Shown piece after piece: positions 59,276-64,000 of a stretch of DNA of 64,000 nt; position 1 is the stretch's first letter, and every line of letters starts with the position of its first letter. The position numbers and the translations under genes are program-made. Below the pieces are notes generated by a model, which saw only the letters and a list, made by a program, of their open reading frames with translations, was not told the origin of the DNA and made no database searches. This stretch comes from Ferruginibacter sp050611725 (GTDB lineage Bacteria; Bacteroidota; Bacteroidia; Chitinophagales; Chitinophagaceae), in the NCBI RefSeq assembly GCF_050611725.1, contig NZ_JBODJB010000001.1:2046001-2110000 (forward strand), written 5' to 3'.

Positions 59276-61717
59276 TTATCCCTTGATCCTTCCTTTCTCT
59301 GCATCCAACCCAGTCTCTCTTTGTCTTGAGCTTTTAATTTGTGAACTACCAAAACGATAGTTGAAATTGATACGGAATGTTTGACTTTCATATGTTCCAC
59401 GGCCTTTTAACTGTAATCCGCCGAAATTGTTGCTGATCCTCCAGGGAGATTCGGTTGCAAAAATATCAGTAACACTTAATTTGATTGAACCTCTTTTTTG
59501 CAATATTGTTTTTTGAATACCGAAGTCAACATCCGCTTGTGATTCTGCTCTGCCAGTGGCTCCCCAGTTAGTAGGACTGCTCCACCAACCACTCATTTCT
59601 GCATTGTAGCCTTTTCCTAAATTAAAGCTTTGTGTTGAGTACACACCAAAATGCGGAACAGACTGATGTACTTTTTTACCGTTTGCTATACCATCGAAGA
59701 TATAAGTGTTATGCCAGAATTCTAAGTAGCCGTTCCACCATTTTGTAAGTTGCAAAGGAGAGGAAATGTGCCAGCTTAAAATTTGTTGCGTTGCTAAATT
59801 TTGAACCTGCAAAAATGTTGAATTCTTATTAGTAGTGTCCAATATTTCTGTTGCATAATCTTTTACATGACTATACGAAAAGTCTGTAGATAATTTGCCT
59901 GCAAAAATGTGTTTGATCTGTACATTGTTGGTGTACTGTGGACGAAGGAATGCATTTCCTTTTTGATAAGTCAATTCATCTAACTTGTTTTCAAAAGGAT
60001 TCAGGTCCTGATAACTTGGTCTGTCGATACGTCTGCTGTAAGAAAGACTGAAATTATTCTTATCATTCAATTTATAACTGATGGCAGCACTTGGGAAAAG
60101 ATCTGTATAGCTTCTTTTTACATTGTTGTCACTTTGGAAAACACCATCCGCTCTTGTAAGTTCGCCGTTGCTATTGGTTTGTTCTACACGAAGCCCACCC
60201 TGAAAATCAATTTTTGAACTGAACTGACGTTGGTATGTAATATAGGCAGCGTTGATATTTTCTTTGTATTTAAAGCTATTGCTTTTGTCCAGCACTTTTG
60301 TATCTACACCATTGATCACATTATAAAAATCAAATGCATTTTTTGTTATCACATAAGATGATTTTACGCCGTAACCAACTTTGCCTTTCCATGCTTTTTG
60401 CTCAACATCCGCTTTTAAAGAATAGATATCAATGTCTATCGGAGTGCGGTTTCTGTAAATAGCCTGTGATATAACATTGTTGTTTACATCGTAATAGGTA
60501 TTTGGTTGAAAACTGTTGCTTCTTGCTCTGAATAAACCATAGTCTGCATCAACATTGATCTCTTTACCTGTTGTATCGGTATAACGATAATTGGTGTTGA
60601 AATTGGCATTCAGATTTGTTTGCGGAACCGTATTCTTAGCAATCAGCGTTTGTGTCAATTCTTTTGTTGGTGCATAGTAAATAGGCGTGGTGCTTGAACT
60701 GCTCCAGTCACGTGAGCCTGCACTCACATTGGCCATGAAGCCGAATGTATTTTTCTTATCGATGAAATAATCGAAACCAGCTTTAGCATTGATATTATTG
60801 TTATTGCCCACTTGTTTGCTGCTCATGTCAAACAAAGAGTCATTTTGTGTTCTTGCCAACCACATTTTTTGAATTCTGTCGCCAATATTGCCACTAACAT
60901 TACTGAAGATGTTGATCTTTTTATCACGATAATTAAGTGAAACAGCAGCATTGCCTTTAGGTGTTAATCCTTGAATATAACCTAGAGATGCGTTTCCGTT
61001 AGTGCCATATTTTTTATTCTTTTTTAGACGTATATTAATGATACCGGCATTACCTGCCGCATCATATTTTGCACTCGGGTTAGTGATCATTTCAATGGCT
61101 TCCATATCGCTGCTGGTGATACCTTTCAGATATTCCGATACCATTTTCTCATCCATTTGCAACATTTTACCATCTACATATATTTTAACACCGTTCTTTC
61201 CGTTCATGCTGATCTTATCATCGTTGCTCACTTGTACACCCGGACTTTTCTTCAGCATTTCCAAGGCATTGCTACCTGTTGCAGTGATGCTGCTCTCTAC
61301 ATTAAAAATGGTTTTATCCGCTTTTATCTCAATAATGGGCTTTTTTGCAGTAACAACTACCTCCTGTAATTTTTTGACAGCGATGGTTAGTTTTACGGTG
61401 GGTAGCTGGGTTTCTTTGTCATCGGCTATAGTAAATTTTGGTGAGTAGGTTTTCTCAAATCCGGAGCTTGAATAGGCTAAAAGGTATTCGCCGGGAGTAG
61501 AGGTAGGGAACCTGAATTCTCCGTTTATATCTGTTATCTCTACTTTTACCAGACTGCTATCGGCAGCATTAAGCAAGGAAACGGTTACAAACTGTAGTGG
61601 TTTGTTTTGAGCATCGGTAACTTTTCCGCTTACAGATGTTTTAGATATATTATTGGCATATAATGATATACAGCCAATAATTAAAAAATTAATTGAAGTT
61701 AAAAATATCTTTTTCAT
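59276..61717 (-). CDS. Outer-membrane beta-barrel receptor (TonB-receptor-like, OMP_b-brl_3 type)
   Basis: The 813-residue protein has a signal peptide (about 1-21). Residues 25-110 form a carboxypeptidase-regulatory-like domain (VSGKVTDAQNKPLQFVTVSLLNAADSSLVK). A plug domain follows (VVVTAKKPIIEIKADKTIFNVESS ... MNGKNGVKIYVDG), and the C-terminal barrel ends in INFNYRFGSSQIKSSRQRE, the usual end of the OMP_b-brl_3 family. Such proteins take up unknown substrates or act as surface receptors. No SusD-like partner is adjacent, so it is not a classical PUL. The gene stands alone. A -7 element lies at 61743-61750. Confidence 0.88.
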   Translation of the reverse strand: MKKIFLTSINFLIIGCISLYANNISKTSVSGKVTDAQNKPLQFVTVSLLNAADSSLVKVEITDINGEFRFPTSTPGEYLLAYSSSGFEKTYSPKFTIADDKETQLPTVKLTIAVKKLQEVVVTAKKPIIEIKADKTIFNVESSITATGSNALEMLKKSPGVQVSNDDKISMNGKNGVKIYVDGKMLQMDEKMVSEYLKGITSSDMEAIEMITNPSAKYDAAGNAGIINIRLKKNKKYGTNGNASLGYIQGLTPKGNAAVSLNYRDKKINIFSNVSGNIGDRIQKMWLARTQNDSLFDMSSKQVGNNNNINAKAGFDYFIDKKNTFGFMANVSAGSRDWSSSSTTPIYYAPTKELTQTLIAKNTVPQTNLNANFNTNYRYTDTTGKEINVDADYGLFRARSNSFQPNTYYDVNNNVISQAIYRNRTPIDIDIYSLKADVEQKAWKGKVGYGVKSSYVITKNAFDFYNVINGVDTKVLDKSNSFKYKENINAAYITYQRQFSSKIDFQGGLRVEQTNSNGELTRADGVFQSDNNVKRSYTDLFPSAAISYKLNDKNNFSLSYSRRIDRPSYQDLNPFENKLDELTYQKGNAFLRPQYTNNVQIKHIFAGKLSTDFSYSHVKDYATEILDTTNKNSTFLQVQNLATQQILSWHISSPLQLTKWWNGYLEFWHNTYIFDGIANGKKVHQSVPHFGVYSTQSFNLGKGYNAEMSGWWSSPTNWGATGRAESQADVDFGIQKTILQKRGSIKLSVTDIFATESPWRISNNFGGLQLKGRGTYESQTFRINFNYRFGSSQIKSSRQRETGLDAEKGRIKG

Positions 61718-61742
61718 TATTATTATATTTTAAAGTACAGGA

Positions 61743-61750
61743 CAAAAGTA
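61743..61750 (-). promoter_or_regulatory. Putative -7 element of the barrel receptor gene
   Basis: On the minus strand this reads TACTTTTG, matching TAnnTTTG, 25 bases before the start codon. The same octamer precedes ahcY and the HEAT-like gene. Confidence 0.5.
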
Positions 61751-61846
61751 GGTACTTTGTAAAACATAGTACATTATTTTGTATAGGTGGTAAAGAAAAG
61801 GGACAAATGGTTAGAAAAGGGGAAAATGAAAAGTAGTCTTAGTAAA

Positions 61847-62356
61847 TTAAAAGTCTAATGTCATGATATAATCATCCATGTAAAAATTATGACCAAGATC
61901 GAGTAATTCTTCCCGGGAAATGATAAAGCCTATCTTTTGGTAAAAACCAACGGCTTTGTTGTAGCGATTTACATTCAATTCTAATTGAGTAGCTCCGGCC
62001 GGTTTTATATCATTGATGATATAATCAACCAGCGACCTGCCGGTACCTTTGGTTTGGTTGCCGACAGAAACATATAGTTTATGTAAACGATAAATACTTG
62101 TTGAGGCAATATTATTCATCACTTTTGGGGCATACGAGGCATAACCAATGGGGCTGCCATTATCGTATGCCATAATAAAGTTATGTCCATGGTTTAGTAT
62201 TTGATTAGAGAGCGATCTTTCGCTGTACATCAACTCAAGCATGTAGTCAATTTGTTCTGAGGAGATGACATCTTTGTAAGCTATTGGCCAAATAGATCTT
62301 GCCAATGCATTAATGACCGGAACCGCTTCAAGGCCGACTTTGTTGATGCTAAGCAT
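61847..62356 (-). CDS. GNAT-family N-acetyltransferase
   Basis: The 169-residue protein has the GNAT acetyl-CoA pattern: YRLHKLYVSVGNQTKGTGRSLVDYII is motif A with Q/RxxGxG/A-like QTKGTG, followed by LELNVNRYNKAVGFYQKIGFII, the motif B segment. It transfers an acetyl group from acetyl-CoA to an amine; the substrate is unknown. Typical length. It starts 6 bases after the stop of the upstream secreted-protein gene and is likely co-transcribed with it. Confidence 0.9.
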   Translation of the reverse strand: MLSINKVGLEAVPVINALARSIWPIAYKDVISSEQIDYMLELMYSERSLSNQILNHGHNFIMAYDNGSPIGYASYAPKVMNNIASTSIYRLHKLYVSVGNQTKGTGRSLVDYIINDIKPAGATQLELNVNRYNKAVGFYQKIGFIISREELLDLGHNFYMDDYIMTLDF

Positions 62357-62362
62357 AAGAAG

Positions 62363-62857
62363 TTACTGAATAACGATTTTGATCTCAGGAGCAAAGAAGC
62401 GACTTCCGTCCGGAGCAAATGCAATAATATCATAGAAATACAACTCTTCCCCTGTGTGTAAATTCTCGGTGATATTTTCTATCCAAATAGTGGGCAGGGG
62501 GGAAGAAGTAAATCTGTCAGCAGATAAAGTGCTTTTTTGTGAGATCTGTTTGGTGGTTTCATCTTCCACAGCTCCCCATTTTGTATAGGCAAACTGGTAG
62601 GATGATAATTTATAAGTAACGTTTTTATCGTCGGTTATCCGCAATGGCAATGCAACTACCTGCTTACCTTCAGCGGCAGTAGCTTTAGCATCTTTTCCCG
62701 TGAACTTACCGAGATAGCTTTTAACTTTTGTAGGATTAAACTTATTTGGAGCCGGTTTTGTTTTTTTAGGAGTACCCTGAGCAAACAACACTGTACTGCA
62801 GAGGGATAGAAATAAAACGGCAATCGTTCGTTGCTTAAAGTGTAAAACTGCTTTCAT
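62363..62857 (-). CDS. Hypothetical secreted protein
   Basis: The 164-residue protein has a signal peptide (about 1-26, ending LFAQG). A lysine/proline-rich stretch (TPKKTKPAPNKFNPTKVKS) follows. The rest is beta-rich and includes VALPLRITDDKNVTYKLSSYQFAYTKWG and ELYFYDIIAFAPDGSRFFAPEIKIVIQ. The pattern resembles the C-terminal region of GldM-like or GldM-associated proteins (the YFYDIIAFAPDG end), but this is weak. Upstream of the GNAT gene (6-base gap) and 50 bases from the end of valS. Confidence 0.55.
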   Translation of the reverse strand: MKAVLHFKQRTIAVLFLSLCSTVLFAQGTPKKTKPAPNKFNPTKVKSYLGKFTGKDAKATAAEGKQVVALPLRITDDKNVTYKLSSYQFAYTKWGAVEDETTKQISQKSTLSADRFTSSPLPTIWIENITENLHTGEELYFYDIIAFAPDGSRFFAPEIKIVIQ

Positions 62858-62907
62858 AATTTACAAATAGGTGATACCAATTTACAGAAAAAAACTGAAG
62901 CAAATTG

Positions 62908-64000
62908 TTAATTTAATGCTGCAAGGCTTTCTTCTATGGTTTTGATCCTGTTTTCAGCATCTTCCATTTTCTTCTGCTCTAATGCAATTACTTCGGGTTT
63001 AGCGTTTTGTACAAAACGTTCGTTGCTTAGTTTCTTTTGAACAGATAGCAGAAAACCTTTTTGATGCTCAAGGTCTTTTAACAGATCAGCTTTTAAAGTA
63101 GTGCTGTCTAATTGCTTTTCACTTTCGATGTAGAATTTATCTTTTTCAATTGCTACAACAATTGTGTTAGCAACACTGTCATTCACAAAATTGATGGAAG
63201 CAGCATTGACCTGTTTTGCAACAATTGCTTCTATTGCTTTGTATGCTTGCGGAGTAGCAGTTTGTATGTGTAGTTGAATTGCTTCTTTAGGTTTCAATTG
63301 ATTTTTATTTCTTGCATCTCTTAATGTAGAAATAACTTGTTTCAATAATTCACCTTGTGTAAGTAAGTCTGTAGTTGGATGTTGGATGTTGGAAGTTAGT
63401 TTAACGCAAAGATCATCTTTCTGATCACCAAGTAAATGATAAATTTCTTCCGAAATAAATGGCATGTATGGATGTAGCAATTGCATCAATTCTTCAAAGA
63501 ATGAAATGGTTTTATCATACACAACTTTTTCTATCGGTTGTTCAAATCCCGGTTTTACCCATTCTAAATACCAACTACAGAAATCATCCCATATTAAAGA
63601 GTAGATCGCTTTTAAAGCTTCACTCAAACGGAATTGTTTCATCAGGTCATCAACTTCTATTTTAACCTGATTCAATCTGTTTTCAAACCAATCTATTGCA
63701 AAGTGCTTCTCTTTGCCTTGTTGCCTCATTGCCTCATGGCCTTGTCTTCCTTCCCACATCTTCAGCAACTTCAACGCATTCCATAATTTATTATTGAAAT
63801 TTCTTCCTTGTTCCAAACTGCTTTCATCAAATAAAAGATCATTTCCTGCAGGTGAGGAGATCATAATGCCAAACCTTACTGCATCTGCACCATATTGATC
63901 GATCAAACCTAATAGGTCGGGTGAGTTGCCTAATTGTTTGCTCATTTTTCTGCCTTGTTTATCTCTTACCATACCGGTAAAATAAACATCTTTAAAAGGC
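62908..64000 (-). CDS. valS: Valyl-tRNA synthetase, C-terminal part (5' end outside the window)
   Basis: The frame runs open to the right edge, so the N-terminal catalytic part lies outside. The visible 363 or so residues start with PFKDVYFTGMVRDKQGRKMSKQLGNS, which contains the KMSKS-loop (here KMSKQ) of class I aminoacyl-tRNA synthetases, then the anticodon-binding helical domain (FNNKLWNALKLLKMWE, WDDFCSWYLEWVKP, LLHPYMPFISEEIYH), and a C-terminal coiled coil (EKQLDSTTLKADLLKDLEHQKGFLLSV). The order and the coiled-coil tail fit ValRS. It charges tRNA-Val in the cytosol. No T-box or other leader can be seen because the start is missing. Confidence 0.92.
   Translation of the reverse strand, partial: PFKDVYFTGMVRDKQGRKMSKQLGNSPDLLGLIDQYGADAVRFGIMISSPAGNDLLFDESSLEQGRNFNNKLWNALKLLKMWEGRQGHEAMRQQGKEKHFAIDWFENRLNQVKIEVDDLMKQFRLSEALKAIYSLIWDDFCSWYLEWVKPGFEQPIEKVVYDKTISFFEELMQLLHPYMPFISEEIYHLLGDQKDDLCVKLTSNIQHPTTDLLTQGELLKQVISTLRDARNKNQLKPKEAIQLHIQTATPQAYKAIEAIVAKQVNAASINFVNDSVANTIVVAIEKDKFYIESEKQLDSTTLKADLLKDLEHQKGFLLSVQKKLSNERFVQNAKPEVIALEQKKMEDAENRIKTIEESLAALN

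Noticed and set aside
1..64000. tRNA or rRNA genes
   Set aside because: No TPsiC-arm or anticodon-arm patterns with a folding cloverleaf were noticed, and no rRNA-like segments were seen by eye.

Overview
The window is about 64 kb of AT-rich Bacteroidota DNA, most likely from the family Chitinophagaceae (the genus is not resolvable by eye; Ferruginibacter-like gene content is a guess). Evidence: secreted proteins with C-terminal type IX secretion (T9SS) sorting domains, TAnnTTTG promoter elements instead of sigma70 -10 boxes, little sign of Shine-Dalgarno sites, GldM-like domains, a large OMP_b-brl_3 receptor and many Bacteroidota-only domain families.

Region by region. 0-19.8 kb is mainly chromosomal backbone: an SpmA/SpmB-type membrane protein (cut by the left edge), a PL1 pectate lyase with T9SS tail, a serine hydrolase, serA, a large T9SS surface protein, a type II NADH dehydrogenase, small secreted proteins, the rnr / polyprenyl synthetase / amino-acid permease series, a DUF2027-Smr protein and a helical hypothetical protein. 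19.8-31.6 kb holds a membrane protein, a 1244-residue modular PL1 lyase with seven InlB-type repeats and two carbohydrate-binding modules, an SLC13 anion symporter, a translationally coupled pair (class I isoprenoid-synthase-like protein plus DUF5995-like protein) and a MetF-like protein. 31.8-43.1 kb holds small secreted or lipoprotein genes, a beta-propeller protein, a third beta-helix polysaccharide-degrading enzyme and two small outer-membrane barrels. 43.2-50.0 kb is a block of secreted tail-fibre-like proteins (one with an S74 intramolecular chaperone) and a tandem-repeat protein, separated by diverged intergenic repeats.

48.3-57.4 kb looks like an accessory island. A decayed copy of the 3' end of ahcY plus its terminator lies at 48.3-48.5 kb, in the same orientation as the intact ahcY at 57.2-58.5 kb. 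Between these copies are an IS1595-family element that appears to carry a HEPN-motif protein, an overlapping 46-residue protein and a winged-helix/TM-type protein; this element sits between two halves of a 45-bp tandem array. Next comes a frameshifted REP-associated tyrosine transposase (RAYT) with four REP palindromes, then a phage-type hypothetical protein and an OLD-like ATPase/TOPRIM protein that is a plausible stand-alone anti-phage gene. 

58.5-64 kb returns to backbone: ahcY with a divergent Lrp/AsnC regulator, an outer-membrane beta-barrel receptor, a GNAT acetyltransferase, a secreted protein and the 3' part of valS (cut by the right edge).

Two systems deserve most attention: the island flanked by ahcY 3' ends with its HEPN-carrying IS1595 cassette, and the coupled isoprenoid-synthase-like/DUF5995 pair. 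No tRNA, rRNA or CRISPR array was seen. All family assignments rest on reading motifs, not on database searches.
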